Assembly (NCBI RefSeq): GCF_017603825.1
Contig: NZ_CP072014.1
Location: 124,001-188,000 of the forward strand
Length of the DNA stretch: 64,000 bases
Reading direction: 5' to 3'
DNA from: Arthrobacter crystallopoietes
Lineage (GTDB): Bacteria; Actinomycetota; Actinomycetes; Actinomycetales; Micrococcaceae
Shown here: positions 1-8,845 of the stretch, in pieces
Position numbering within the stretch: the first letter of the stretch is position 1
Layout: each line of letters opens with the position of its first letter
Made by a program: the position numbers and the translations under genes
Notes under the pieces: generated by a model
Database searches by the model: none
Seen by the model: the letters and a program-made list of their open reading frames with translations, nothing else
What the model was told of the DNA's origin: nothing

Positions 1-633
1 GGCAAGCTGCATAACCGTTGACTCTCCTGATCAGGGGAACCACGCGGCGTATCCGCGTCTCCACTTCAGGGAAACATAAGCATGCTTACATTTCAACGGT
101 TCCGCTGGAAAGAGTTGCCGGAAAATCTTCTCCTACCCGGGGAGAAGAAGGTATAAGCCGAAGAAGCAGTTCATGCGCTGCACAGGTGCAGTTGCCCCGG
201 GGCGTCAGCGCCAGTGACCGCTGTCCCCTCATCCGCCCGACAAACCGGGAAAAGCTTCAGCAACAGCAGTACAACGACGCCGACACCGCCCAGGACACAG
301 CACACCTCGGAATAGATCGCCGTCGCGCTGGTGCTGGAGGGCCCGGGCAGGTAGCCAAGCAGTTCGAGGGCCCGGGTTTCAATGTGGCTCGCCTCACGCA
401 AATCCAGGGTGAGGGAGACGTCAGCAGCCAGGGAGCGCGCCGGATTCAGGACGCACAGCAACGCCTGGCAGCCAGCGGTAGTCAGGCAGCCCGGACATCT
501 ATGCGCGCGGATTCGAGCCCGGCGTCAAGGCCGACAACGAGCTGCAGTTTATGATCCATTAATCAATCCCGGGGAGTATACGCCTTAAGGGCTACTGCTT
601 ACCCCGCCCTCCAAGTAATCCAGACTGGGGAGA
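1..633. other. No recognisable gene; possible decayed sequence
   Basis: No frame on either strand gives a protein I can assign. Two fragments look protein-like. A minus-strand open stretch at 171-461 has a single hydrophobic segment rich in V and L, but only a TTG start. A plus-strand stretch at 482-562 encodes a plausible C-terminus ending NELQFMIH and a TAA, directly after a TAG in the same frame. The mixture of broken frames suggests remnants of older genes rather than a functional one. Confidence 0.4.
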
Positions 634-1008
634 TCACAAAGGCGGCCGGCCGGCCTCCGGGACGTTGTGCTGCCGTTCACGCGTCGGCTGCTTGGAATCC
701 ACAACCTTCAGCCCTATCACGCAACCAATGATCCCGACGAGGAAAAGAACCTTCAGCAGCCCCGCGGCCTCACCGGTAAAGGCCACCGCGTAGGCGACGG
801 TCAGCACCGCCCCCACACCTGTCCAGACGGCATAGGCCGTGCCGATCGGGATTCCCCGCATGGCATACCCCAGGCCCACCATGCTCAGGGACAGGGCAAT
901 AAAGAACAGCACTGTCGGTCCGGGGCGCGAGAGCCCCTCCGACGCCCCGAGTGCGGTTGCCCAGACGGCTTCCAGTACGGCGCTGATAAGCAAGACGGTC
1001 CAATGCAT
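634..1008 (-). CDS. Small multidrug resistance (SMR) family exporter, Gdx/SugE-like subunit
   Basis: This is a four-helix inner-membrane proton-coupled exporter of the SMR family. The essential glutamate is E13 in the VLEAVWATALG motif of helix 1, and GTAYAVWTGVGAV in helix 3 is typical of the SugE/Gdx branch, whose known members export guanidinium or small quaternary cations. At 124 residues it is about 20 longer than usual because of a charged C-terminal tail. Its start lies 3 bases after the stop of the next SMR gene, so the two are co-translated. They probably form a paired heterodimer like YkkCD. The substrate is inferred, not seen. Confidence 0.9.
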   Translation of the reverse strand: MHWTVLLISAVLEAVWATALGASEGLSRPGPTVLFFIALSLSMVGLGYAMRGIPIGTAYAVWTGVGAVLTVAYAVAFTGEAAGLLKVLFLVGIIGCVIGLKVVDSKQPTRERQHNVPEAGRPPL

Positions 1009-1011
1009 GGC

Positions 1012-1326
1012 TCAACCCACCGCCTTCAGGCCTACCACACAGCCGATAATGCCCAGCAGCAGCAGCACCTTCGCCCACGAAACCGTCTCGCCGCCGAAGG
1101 CCATCGAGTAGGCCGCCGTGAGCACAGCACCCACGCCGACCCAGACCGCGTAAGCGGTGCCGACAGGGATCGCCGTCATAACGTAGGCCAGGCCGGCCAT
1201 GCTGGCGGTCATCGACACGAAGAACGTGATTGTCGGCCACAGCCGCCGGAAGTTCTTGGACGCGCCCAGCGCCGTCGCCCACACCGCTTCGAGCACACCG
1301 GACAGGATCAGTATTATCCATTCCAT
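1012..1326 (-). CDS. Small multidrug resistance (SMR) family exporter, partner subunit
   Basis: This is the first gene of the SMR pair. The 104-residue protein is standard length, with E13 in VLEAVWATALG, four hydrophobic helices and GTAYAVWVGVGAVL in helix 3. It is closely related to the downstream copy but lacks its C-terminal tail. Paired SMR genes usually encode antiparallel heterodimers with fixed opposite topologies. I looked for a guanidine (ykkC-type) riboswitch in the 113 bases upstream and found no convincing one. Confidence 0.9.
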   Translation of the reverse strand: MEWIILILSGVLEAVWATALGASKNFRRLWPTITFFVSMTASMAGLAYVMTAIPVGTAYAVWVGVGAVLTAAYSMAFGGETVSWAKVLLLLGIIGCVVGLKAVG

Positions 1327-1511
1327 CGGAAGTCCTTTGGCCAGTCTTGTCGCTCACCGGGTACTGATCCGTCGTCCGGAGACCTGCGGCTTCGAGGTCT
1401 TGCTACGAAGATATCAACGTACGACGGCGGGGGCGGGGTTTGGTTGCCAATGTCACCACCAGAAGCGGCCAACCGTGCCCGAAGGAGCGGCTCGCGTGGC
1501 ACGATGGACAA

Positions 1512-2063
1512 ATGGAGAACCCGGAACCGCCGGACAGTTACCGGCTCAACGCCGGCGCGCCGACGGAAGCCGAAATCGATCAATACCGCCTGCTCAGCGC
1601 CAACGCTGCAGCCGGCGTCGGCGTTGTTTCCACCAACTGGCGCGGGCGGGACTATGCTGCAACGGTCACCGGCCATCTGTCGGTCTCCTACGATCCGCCC
1701 ACCATGCTGGTCAGTCTTTACGGTGAATCCCGCATCGCCGAGGCAGTAGCCGAAAGCGGGAGGTGGGCGTTGAGCCTGCTCACCGGCAGGCAGCAGGGCA
1801 TCGCGAATTGGCTGGCGAGTCCGGGGACGCCGTTGGAGGGGCTGCTGACCCAGGTCCCGTACCGGCGCGGGGCCGCCTCCGGCGCCGTCGTTGTCGATAA
1901 CGCCCTGGCCCATTTCGAACTGCGGACCACGCAAATCCACCCAGCCGCCACGCACCTGCTGGTCGTCGGTGAAGTGCTCGCGATGGGCTCCGCCGCCTCG
2001 GGTGCGGACGAACTCGACCCGCTTGTCCATTTCGGTTCCGCCTACTACCGGCTGGACCGCTGA
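1512..2063 (+). CDS. Flavin reductase family protein (FMN-binding split barrel)
   Basis: The 183-residue product has the flavin reductase fold. After a variable N-terminus it reads AAGVGVVSTNWRGRDYAATVTGHLSVSYDPPTM in overlapping blocks (roughly residues 33-66), followed by the usual conserved flavin-binding strands and HFGSAYYRLDR at the end. Such proteins reduce FMN/FAD with NAD(P)H for partner monooxygenases, or bind flavin as oxidoreductases. I use the ATG at 1512, because the 24 codons upstream are Arg/Cys-rich and unlike the family. No monooxygenase partner is adjacent, and the gene stands alone between the SMR pair and the YihY gene. Confidence 0.8.
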   Translation: MENPEPPDSYRLNAGAPTEAEIDQYRLLSANAAAGVGVVSTNWRGRDYAATVTGHLSVSYDPPTMLVSLYGESRIAEAVAESGRWALSLLTGRQQGIANWLASPGTPLEGLLTQVPYRRGAASGAVVVDNALAHFELRTTQIHPAATHLLVVGEVLAMGSAASGADELDPLVHFGSAYYRLDR

Positions 2064-2083
2064 TAACAGAGGATCAGGTGATC

Positions 2084-3163
2084 ATGACCGCCGCGAGCAG
2101 CACAGGAAGTCCCCGGGACGGCCGCGAGTTTCCGCCGCCGGACAGCGACCGCAAGCCCGATTCCCCTACCGACCTCACCAAGCCCGCCTGGGGTTACATC
2201 CTCAAGCGCACAATCCGTGAGTTCAGCTCGGATCGATGTACCGATCTTGCCGCGGCCATGACCTACTTTGCCGTCTTGTCGGTCTTCCCCGGCCTGCTCG
2301 CCGTCGTCTCCCTTCTCGGCGTCGTCGGTCAAGGGGAAGCTACAACCCGGACCATCATTGAGATGCTGGAAAGACTGGGTGCACCTGGGAATGCCGTCAG
2401 CCTCATTGAAGGGCCCATTAATCAGCTCACCACGTCCACTGCAGCCGGGCTAACGTTGGCCGTTGGTATCATCGGTGCTGTCTGGACGGCGTCCGGCTAT
2501 GTGCGCTCCTTCGGCCGGGCCATGAACAATATTTACGAAGTGCCCGAGGGCCGGCCGATCTGGAAGCTCTACCCGATCATGCTGGGCATAACACTCTCGC
2601 TGATCATCACCGTAGTCCTCATGATGCTGCTCTTACTGCTCTCCGGCCAGGTGGCCGAAACCCTCGGCAGCATGATTGGACTCGGCGATACGGCACTTCA
2701 GACCTGGAACATCGCCAAATGGCCGGTCATGGTGCTGCTGCTGGTGTTCATGATCGCCCTGTTGTACTACGCCACACCGAATGTGCGGCAACCCAAATTC
2801 CGTTGGATCAGCATCGGCGCCTTCGTCGCCATCCTGGTTATGGCCGCGGCGACCGCCGGATTTGGTTTCTACGTCTCGAACTTCGGCAACTACAACGCCA
2901 CCTACGGCACCATCGGCGGCGTGATCGTACTGCTGCTGTGGATCTGGATCATGAATGTGGTTCTGCTCTTCGGGGCCGAACTCGACGCGGAAATAGAACG
3001 CGGCCGCCAGTTGCAGGCGGGTATCGAAGCGGAGGAGACACTGCGCCTGCCCCCGCGGGATACACGCCAGACGCTGAAGCTCCGCGACAAGGAGCTTGAG
3101 CTGGTCAACGACGGCCGCGAACTACGGCATATCCATTCACATACTAATTACAGGGAGGGCTGA
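2084..3163 (+). CDS. YihY/virulence factor BrkB family membrane protein
   Basis: The protein is about 359 residues with six predicted membrane segments. The conserved YihY/BrkB landmarks are DRCTDLAAAMTYFAVLSVFPGLLA near residues 47-70 and the late YNATYGTIGGVIVLLLWIW block near 268-286, followed by a charged cytoplasmic tail. The family is widespread, and its biochemical role is not settled (the RNase BN name is historical and wrong for it). An AGAGGA at 2068-2073 sits about 10 bases before this ATG; an in-frame GTG at 2078 is too close to it. The 3' end overlaps a convergent small gene by 16 bases. Confidence 0.9.
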   Translation: MTAASSTGSPRDGREFPPPDSDRKPDSPTDLTKPAWGYILKRTIREFSSDRCTDLAAAMTYFAVLSVFPGLLAVVSLLGVVGQGEATTRTIIEMLERLGAPGNAVSLIEGPINQLTTSTAAGLTLAVGIIGAVWTASGYVRSFGRAMNNIYEVPEGRPIWKLYPIMLGITLSLIITVVLMMLLLLLSGQVAETLGSMIGLGDTALQTWNIAKWPVMVLLLVFMIALLYYATPNVRQPKFRWISIGAFVAILVMAAATAGFGFYVSNFGNYNATYGTIGGVIVLLLWIWIMNVVLLFGAELDAEIERGRQLQAGIEAEETLRLPPRDTRQTLKLRDKELELVNDGRELRHIHSHTNYREG

Positions 3164-3384
3164 ACTTCTCCCGCTACCGAGTCTTTTGCGTCTCGGGCAT
3201 CGAGCTCGACCCGGAGTTCTTCGCTGCGGAATTCGGTTTCCGGATCAGGTGATCCCAACTGCAGGTATTCCCGTTCAACTTGGCGCAGAATGCGGCTGTT
3301 GAGAATTTCCAACTCCGTATCCGGTACCTTGCTGAGATCCTGGGGAAAGCCTTCCTCTGGGGGAAGGAGGCGTTTCGGGGCCAT
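3148..3384 (-). CDS. Small conserved-type hypothetical protein, 78 aa
   Basis: This is a soluble, acidic, Glu/Arg-rich protein without cysteines or membrane segments. The middle (LEILNSRILRQVEREYLQL) looks helical and amphipathic. Codon use and composition are gene-like and the frame is open from an ATG. I do not recognise the family. It overlaps the end of the convergent YihY gene by 16 bases, which is tolerable for convergent genes. Confidence 0.6.
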   Translation of the reverse strand: MAPKRLLPPEEGFPQDLSKVPDTELEILNSRILRQVEREYLQLGSPDPETEFRSEELRVELDARDAKDSVAGEVQPSL

Positions 3385-3890
3385 GGTTCACTCCAATAAT
3401 TTTCAAGAGAGCCACAGGCTGTTGCTTAACCTGAAATCTGAAAGTAGCAGAAGCAGAAGAACTCCACAATGATTCCGGGTGCGGGTTGACCTACCCGACA
3501 GGAACATTTATCCTAATCCCCCTGCACAGCCCTCTTCAGGCATGCCACCCGCTGCCGCCGGGAATACCAATGAAAGCATGCATCCCCACTAGGGATCGGG
3601 TTGCGGCCTGCCCTCACCCGCCGATAACGGCGGAATAACAATATGGCTCCCGGCGGCGGTCTTCGCCGGCCTGATTTGGACCGAACAGGACAACGGCCCG
3701 CTTGCCATCGCAAGGGCGGCGGATGCGCTTCCTCATGGGACAGCAGAGGACTTGTATTCCCGGTCTGGCTCCTTGGTGGTCCGACGGCGCGGATAGCTTG
3801 CGTGGCTTTGGAATCAGCGGTACAGATCATGATGCAATTTGCGAAGACAAGCGCAATTGAGCAGTCACGACAGGCCACCGGAATCCGGCG
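3385..3890. other. Intergenic region, possible gene remnant
   Basis: About 500 bases lie here without an intact gene. On the plus strand a stop-free stretch at 3596-3796 reads like protein (IWLPAAVFAGLIWTEQDNGP, then LAIARAADALPHGTAEDLY) and ends in TAG, but has no ATG/GTG/TTG in a credible position. It may be the tail of a lost gene. No terminator or promoter stands out. Confidence 0.35.
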
Positions 3891-4691
3891 TCAGCCTTTC
3901 CGCCATTCTCCGCTGATGATATGGGAGCCGGCCTGCGGCCCCATTTGCAGCATGCCGCCGTCGACCGACCAGGAAGCGCCGGTCACGTAGCTGGCTTCCT
4001 GCGAAGCGAGGAACGCGATCACGGCCGCTACTTCCCGAGCGTCCCCCGGCCTGCCCAAGGGGATGCCCGGCCGGTCCTTCGCCCGGGGATCTTCGTCGGT
4101 CTGCCCCGTCATGGGCGTAGCGATCTCCCCGGGTGCAACGGCATTCGCGGTGATGCGGTGCTCGCCCAGCTCCAGGGCCATGGTTTTTATCAGCCCGCCC
4201 AGTCCGTGTTTGGCGGCGTCGTACGCAGAAGACCCTACGCGCGGCTGATGTTCATGCACACTCGTTACGGCGATGAGGCGCCCGCCATCGCCAGCCGCCA
4301 CCATCCGCCGCGCCGCCCGCTGCATGCAGACGAATGCGCCGTCGAGATCGGTGGCCACTACCTGGCGCCACGTTTCATAGCTGGTGTCCAGGAACGGTTC
4401 GCTGGCTCCGGTGCCTGCGTTGTTGACGAAGACGTCGAGCCCGCCCAACTCCTCCGCAAGACCATCGACGACGTCGCCGCAATCCGGCAATTCGGTGGTA
4501 TCCAGCCGGGCAACGGTGGCACGCCGTCCACAGGCACGGACCTCCGCAGCGGTGTCCTCTGCGCCAGCTTCGTCCAGGTGCCAGGTGACGCCGATGTCCA
4601 TGCCGGCTTCGGCGAGTGCGACGGCGGTTGCGCGCCCAATGCCTGAATCCGAGCCGGTCACAATTGCTGTTCTGGGTTTGAACTCGCTCAT
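3891..4691 (-). CDS. SDR family NAD(P)-dependent oxidoreductase
   Basis: This is a classical short-chain dehydrogenase of 266 residues. It shows the TGSDSGIG cofactor motif at residues 12-19, NNAG at 90-93, the catalytic Ser144, Tyr157 and Lys161 in SSAYDAAKHG, and the PGEIATPM loop after strand 6. It ends with VTGASWSVDGGMLQMGP, common in this group, which includes glucose dehydrogenase and 3-oxoacyl reductase-like enzymes. The substrate cannot be read from the sequence. It is a single gene, divergent from the aminotransferase gene downstream. Confidence 0.92.
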   Translation of the reverse strand: MSEFKPRTAIVTGSDSGIGRATAVALAEAGMDIGVTWHLDEAGAEDTAAEVRACGRRATVARLDTTELPDCGDVVDGLAEELGGLDVFVNNAGTGASEPFLDTSYETWRQVVATDLDGAFVCMQRAARRMVAAGDGGRLIAVTSVHEHQPRVGSSAYDAAKHGLGGLIKTMALELGEHRITANAVAPGEIATPMTGQTDEDPRAKDRPGIPLGRPGDAREVAAVIAFLASQEASYVTGASWSVDGGMLQMGPQAGSHIISGEWRKG

Positions 4692-4795
4692 ACGCCCATT
4701 GTTCCCATGCCCTCAGGAAGGCACTACCCCTTGCCGGGAAATGGCCGGGTGGCGCAGATCATAGGACGTTTGCGCGCAGTATGAAAACATGGACT

Positions 4796-6136
4796 ATGCG
4801 TCCAATGCAACACTCCAGCAAGCTCCAGAACGTCCGGTATGAATTGCGCGGGCCCATCCTGCATGCGGCCAAGAAGATGGAAGCCGAAGGGCAGCGTATT
4901 CTGCGCATGAACCTTGGCGACCCTGCGCCGTTCGGGCTGGAAGCGCCGGAGTCGATTGTCGTGGACATGATCCACCATTTGCGCGAGGCCCAGGGCTACA
5001 GCGATTCCAAGGGCATCTTTTCCGCCCGCACGGCCATTTCGCAGTACTACCAGACCAAGGGCCTGATGCAGATCGGCGTCGAGGATATCTTCATCGGCAA
5101 CGGCGTCAGCGAACTGATCTCCATGACGTTGCAGGCTTTCCTGGAAAACGGGGACGAGATCCTCATTCCCGCCCCGGACTACCCGCTCTGGACTGCATCC
5201 GTCACTCTCAGCGGCGGTGAGGCCGTCCATTACCTCTGCGATGAGGACAACAATTGGTGGCCGGATATGGCGGACCTCGAAGCGAAGATTACGGAGCGCA
5301 CCCGCGGCATCGTCATCATCAATCCGAACAACCCCACGGGTGCCGTATACCCGCAGCACATCATGGAGCAGTTCGTCGAGCTGGCGCGAAAGTACGACCT
5401 GGTGCTTTTCTCGGACGAGATCTACGAAAAGATCACCTACGAAGACGCGGTCCACATCCACACCGCTTCGGTGGCCGACGATGTTGCCGTCCTGACCTTC
5501 AGCGGACTGTCCAAGGCGTACCGGATGCCCGGTTACCGTGCCGGCTGGGTGGCCATCACCGGTCCGCGCGCCGCCACTGCCGCGTACCGCGAATCGCTGG
5601 AACTGCTGGCTTCGCTGCGGCTATGCTCCAACGTTCCCGCCCAGCACGCCATCCAGACTTCACTCGGCGGTTACCAAAGCATTAACGATCTGGTGCGGAC
5701 CGGCGGACGGCTGCGGGAGCAGCGGGACCGGGCCTGCGAGCTGCTCAACGCGATACCGGGCGTGAGCTGCGTTCCCGCCGCCGGTGCGATGTATCTGTTC
5801 CCGAAGCTGGATCCGGAGATCTACCCCTTCGGCAGCGATGAGCAGTTCGTCCTGGACCTGCTGGAGGAGCAGAAGATTCTGGTCTCGCACGGCACCGCCT
5901 TCCACTGGCCGACGCCGGACCATTTCCGGTTCGTCATCCTGCCCTCGGTGAATGAAATCGAAGAAGCGGTGCGCCGCATTTCCTCGTTCCTGACCCTCTA
6001 CCGCAAGAAGGCGGCAGCCGCTGCGCAGACCGCTACGGCACAGCTGTCGCTGACAGCCCTGGCCCAGGCCCAGGCGGAGGCGGAGGCGCAGTCGCAGGCC
6101 CAGGCGGAGGCGCCCGCCGCAAAACGCCCGGCGTAG
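4796..6136 (+). CDS. alaA: PLP-dependent alanine aminotransferase, AlaA type
   Basis: The product transfers an amino group between glutamate and pyruvate, giving L-alanine. The class I aminotransferase core aligns almost end to end with E. coli AlaA: SSKL start, RMNLGDPAPFG, APDYPLWTA, INPNNPTGAVY, SDEIY with the PLP-contacting Asp207, and SGLSKAYR with the Schiff-base Lys240. The ATG at 4796 matches the E. coli start; an in-frame ATG at 4781 is also possible, and neither has a clear Shine-Dalgarno. The last 40 or so residues, after LTLYRKK, are an extra Ala/Gln/Glu low-complexity tail absent from E. coli AlaA. Confidence 0.93.
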   Translation: MRPMQHSSKLQNVRYELRGPILHAAKKMEAEGQRILRMNLGDPAPFGLEAPESIVVDMIHHLREAQGYSDSKGIFSARTAISQYYQTKGLMQIGVEDIFIGNGVSELISMTLQAFLENGDEILIPAPDYPLWTASVTLSGGEAVHYLCDEDNNWWPDMADLEAKITERTRGIVIINPNNPTGAVYPQHIMEQFVELARKYDLVLFSDEIYEKITYEDAVHIHTASVADDVAVLTFSGLSKAYRMPGYRAGWVAITGPRAATAAYRESLELLASLRLCSNVPAQHAIQTSLGGYQSINDLVRTGGRLREQRDRACELLNAIPGVSCVPAAGAMYLFPKLDPEIYPFGSDEQFVLDLLEEQKILVSHGTAFHWPTPDHFRFVILPSVNEIEEAVRRISSFLTLYRKKAAAAAQTATAQLSLTALAQAQAEAEAQSQAQAEAPAAKRPA

Positions 6137-6290
6137 CAGCTGGACGCGGCGGACTTCCCAGGATGCAACCGGGCGCCCGGACTTTCCCCAAGATGCAACT
6201 GGTAGGCTTCGGCTCACAACCAATTGTGCCTTGGGGGAAATGTGCGCAGAAGTTTGTGCAGGCCCCCAACCTCTACTCATGGAGGCAATG

Positions 6291-6617
6291 ATGCCCGTTG
6301 TCCGTCATAATCCCGCCGCGTCCCAGTTCGACATCTACGACAACGGCGTGGTGGCCGGCTACCTCAGGTACCGCATGGAGGGCAGCGAGATCTGGTTCCT
6401 GGCGACAACGATCATGCCGCGGTACCAGGGCAAAGATTTCGAGACCGAACTTATCCGCAGTGTGCTGGATGATGCGCACCATCGACGCTTGGGCGTCCTC
6501 CCGTACTGCCCCGAAGTGCGCAAGTTCATTGCCGGCAATCCCCAGTACCTCCCACTGGTGCCGCCGGCGCAGCTAGGCAGCTTCAAAATCGGTCCCGCAG
6601 ACGCGGCGACGGCGTAG
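6291..6617 (+). CDS. GNAT-like N-acetyltransferase, YidJ/YjdJ type
   Basis: This small protein of 108 residues resembles the short GNAT families of the CG/YjdJ group. It has a first strand FDIYDNGVVAGYLRYRM, a middle strand EIWFLATTIMP, an acetyl-CoA-loop-like RYQGKDFETELIRSVLDDA and a late YCPEVRKFIAGNPQY, which is the usual C-terminal motif (CPFVxxYIxxHPEY). GGAGG at 6281-6285 fixes the start at the second of two tandem ATGs. The biological acceptor is unknown. Confidence 0.8.
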   Translation: MPVVRHNPAASQFDIYDNGVVAGYLRYRMEGSEIWFLATTIMPRYQGKDFETELIRSVLDDAHHRRLGVLPYCPEVRKFIAGNPQYLPLVPPAQLGSFKIGPADAATA

Positions 6618-6628
6618 CCTATCCGGCC

Positions 6629-7645
6629 TCAGAGCCACTTCAAACGCTTGAACACAACATAAAGCCCGACGCCGATGCCCACCATGAGCGCCAGCGCGAA
6701 CGGATAGCCGAAGACCCACTCCAGTTCGGGCATGTAGTCAAAGTTCATTCCGTAGACGGCACCCACCAGGGTCGGGGCGAACAGGATGGCGGCCCAGGAA
6801 GAGATCCGCTTGACCTCCTCGTTCTGCGCGAGGCTGGTTTCCGTCAGGCGGGTCATCTCCTCGTTCTGCCGCTGCGCCACGAGCGTGGAATGAACGCTCA
6901 GGGCATTCTGGAGCAGGGCACGGAAGGCGTTGACACGGTCCACCACGCGGATGACATGGTCATGGACGTCACGCAGCCGCTGCTGCAGTTCAAGTTCCAC
7001 GTCGTACTTGTCGGATCCGCGCTCCAGCGACCCGAGCATCTGGTCCAGCGGCTGGGTGGCCCGCTGGAATTCGATGACTTCGCGGTGCAGTTCATAGATC
7101 CGGCGTGAAACGTCCGGGTTACCGCCGAAGAGGTCGTCTTCGATTTCGTCGATGTCGTTTTCCAAGCCGGCCACCACCGGCGCGTATTCATCCACAACCT
7201 GGTCCAGGATCGCGTACAAAACTGCCTGGGTCCCCTTGGCGAGAAGTTCCGGGCTGGCTTCCATCCGCCGTCGTACTTTGGCCAGTCCCGGTGATTCGGC
7301 ATGGCGCACGGTGACGACAAAGTCCGGGCCCACGAAAATGTGCAGCTCGCCGAACTCCACCTTCTCCACGTCGTCCAGGTAGCGGGCCGGGCGGAGCACC
7401 ATAAAGAGGGTGGTCCCGTAGCGTTCCAGCTTGGCGCGCTGATGCCCGGACAGCGCGTCCTCCACGGACAGCTCGTGCAGGTCGAACTCGCGGGCAACGG
7501 TGCGGACGTCCTCTGCGTTGGGCCGGTACAGGCCGATCCAGGCCATGCCCTGGTGCTCCCGCAGCAGCTCGAATGTCTCGTCCAGGCTTTCCGGGCTCGC
7601 CGTGCGGTGGCCGTCCACATATACTGCGTTGTCCACCAGTGACAT
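6629..7645 (-). CDS. corA: Magnesium/cobalt transporter CorA
   Basis: This is a 338-residue CorA-family divalent cation channel. The large N-terminal cytoplasmic domain contains the FMVLRPARYL and long helical ELHREVIEFQRATQPL segments. The C-terminus has two membrane helices, with the signature YGMNFDYMPEL between them and a basic KRLKWL end. I use the ATG at 7645, preceded by GAGAAGGGA. The longer open frame up to 7840 gives residues unlike the family. It probably acts as a homopentamer for Mg2+ uptake. Confidence 0.95.
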   Translation of the reverse strand: MSLVDNAVYVDGHRTASPESLDETFELLREHQGMAWIGLYRPNAEDVRTVAREFDLHELSVEDALSGHQRAKLERYGTTLFMVLRPARYLDDVEKVEFGELHIFVGPDFVVTVRHAESPGLAKVRRRMEASPELLAKGTQAVLYAILDQVVDEYAPVVAGLENDIDEIEDDLFGGNPDVSRRIYELHREVIEFQRATQPLDQMLGSLERGSDKYDVELELQQRLRDVHDHVIRVVDRVNAFRALLQNALSVHSTLVAQRQNEEMTRLTETSLAQNEEVKRISSWAAILFAPTLVGAVYGMNFDYMPELEWVFGYPFALALMVGIGVGLYVVFKRLKWL

Positions 7646-7839
7646 CCGCTGTCCCTTCTCCAGGTGCCTTATCGCCGCATCGCGGCTGGAACCATGCCAA
7701 TGTACCGCGTGGGCGCCCGGGCCAAGACATTGGGCAATGGGTAAACTCCGGATGAATTCCTGCCCCTGCCCATAGCGCCGTGCCGGTCCACTCAGCGAAG
7801 GTGGGAACAGCAACACGTCCAACCTGCACGGAGGCAACA

Positions 7840-8085
7840 ATGGATTCGACCCGCATTGACGATTGGGACCTGCTCCCGGGAACCCTCGTGGAAGTCCGTC
7901 TGCGCGGCTCTGCAGTGCGTACAGGCAGGGTGGACGCGGTCTCGCTCAAGGCCGAAGTCCTCTGGCTGGCAAACGACGGGGCACATCCCAGGCAGCTCTT
8001 CGAGAAGGCCGAAGGGTACGAAGTTTGGCTTTGCGGCGCGGATGAAGACAGCCCTGGTCTTCCAGAGAGCGAGCTGGCGGTCTAG
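7840..8085 (+). CDS. Small SH3-like hypothetical protein, 81 aa (paralogue of 9232-9462)
   Basis: A strong CGGAGG sits 6 bases before the ATG and settles the start. The protein is acidic and all-beta-looking, with alternating hydrophobics (TLVEVRLRGSAVRTGRVDAV, then AEVLWLANDGA, then YEVWLCG). The pattern LxxGxxVExR, xGxVxxxxxxxxxVW(I/L) and a final Yx(V/I)W is shared with the product of 9232-9462, so I regard the two as paralogues. The function is unknown. The divergent neighbour is corA; the VOC gene follows 9 bases after the stop and may be co-transcribed. Confidence 0.7.
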   Translation: MDSTRIDDWDLLPGTLVEVRLRGSAVRTGRVDAVSLKAEVLWLANDGAHPRQLFEKAEGYEVWLCGADEDSPGLPESELAV

Positions 8086-8094
8086 CGTTGTCCC

Positions 8095-8472
8095 ATGGAC
8101 TGGAAACTTGAGCTAGTTGCCGTACCCGTCAGCGACGTTGACCGGGCGAAGAAGTTCTACGTTGACCAGGTCGGTTTCAACGCCGACCACGACCACCGGG
8201 TCAGTGAAGATCTGCGTTTCGTCCAGCTCACGCCTCAGGGCTCGGCCTGCTCCATCGTGATGGGAACCGGCATCACGGACATGGCCCCGGGCTCCCAGAA
8301 GGGGCTCCAGATCGTTGTCGACGACGCCGCAGCTGCCCGGGATGAACTGCGCGGACGCGGGGTCGAGACGAGCGAGATAGACGTGCAGCCGTGGGGCCAC
8401 TTCGTCTACTTCAGCGATCCGGACGGCAATACCTGGGCGCTGCAGCAGATGCCGCCGCGGGACCGGGCGTAA
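8095..8472 (+). CDS. VOC family protein (glyoxalase/bleomycin-resistance fold)
   Basis: The 125-residue protein fits one pair of beta-alpha-beta-beta-beta modules. The first starts VAVPVSDVDRAKKFYVDQVGF and the second ends WGHFVYFSDPDGNTWALQQ, the standard ends of the vicinal-oxygen-chelate fold. Metal-ligand positions are only partly of the glyoxalase I type, so the activity is open. It lies directly behind the small SH3-like gene and is convergent with the DUF1801 gene. Confidence 0.9.
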   Translation: MDWKLELVAVPVSDVDRAKKFYVDQVGFNADHDHRVSEDLRFVQLTPQGSACSIVMGTGITDMAPGSQKGLQIVVDDAAAARDELRGRGVETSEIDVQPWGHFVYFSDPDGNTWALQQMPPRDRA

Positions 8473-8494
8473 AAGTACGACGGCGGGACTCAGG

Positions 8495-8845
8495 CTAGGA
8501 TTCTTGTTCCAGCTCCCGCGCCTGCCGCAGCCAGTCCGCGAACAGCTGCTCGTCCACATATTGTTCGGAGGCGAGTTTCACGGACGCCATCTGCCGGGAT
8601 CCGGCCTCAAGCTTGCCTGACGGGTCCCTGATCTGCTGGCCCTTCCAGAGCCCGAAGGTCACGTACTTCGAATAAGCCTTAAGCAGCGCGACCGGTTCAC
8701 CCTCCATGAACCACACCGGGTGTCCGTGCCACATCCGGGACTCCGCCTCCGGCAGGCACGCATCGATGACCTTCCGGGCCTTGGCCGCAGCTTCTTTCAG
8801 GCCCTCGTCCAAGGCGCCGATGTACTCGTCGATGGTGTCCGCCAC
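8495..8845 (-). CDS. DUF1801 domain-containing protein
   Basis: The 116-residue product starts with TIDEYIGALDEGLKEAAAKARKVI and contains ESRMWHGHPVWFMEGEPVALLKAYSKYVTFGLWKG in overlapping blocks. This is the typical DUF1801 (YdhG-like) layout: an N-terminal helix pair, then an aromatic beta sheet. Bacillus relatives have been linked to intracellular iron handling, but no catalytic or metal-binding residues can be asserted here. It is convergent with the VOC gene. Confidence 0.88.
   Translation of the reverse strand: MADTIDEYIGALDEGLKEAAAKARKVIDACLPEAESRMWHGHPVWFMEGEPVALLKAYSKYVTFGLWKGQQIRDPSGKLEAGSRQMASVKLASEQYVDEQLFADWLRQARELEQES

Noticed and set aside
1327-1439. Guanidine (ykkC-type) riboswitch before the SMR pair
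   Set aside because: A CCGGACGACGG stretch resembles a guanidine-II hairpin loop, but the stem has a mismatch and there is no second hairpin nor the conserved ykkC core.
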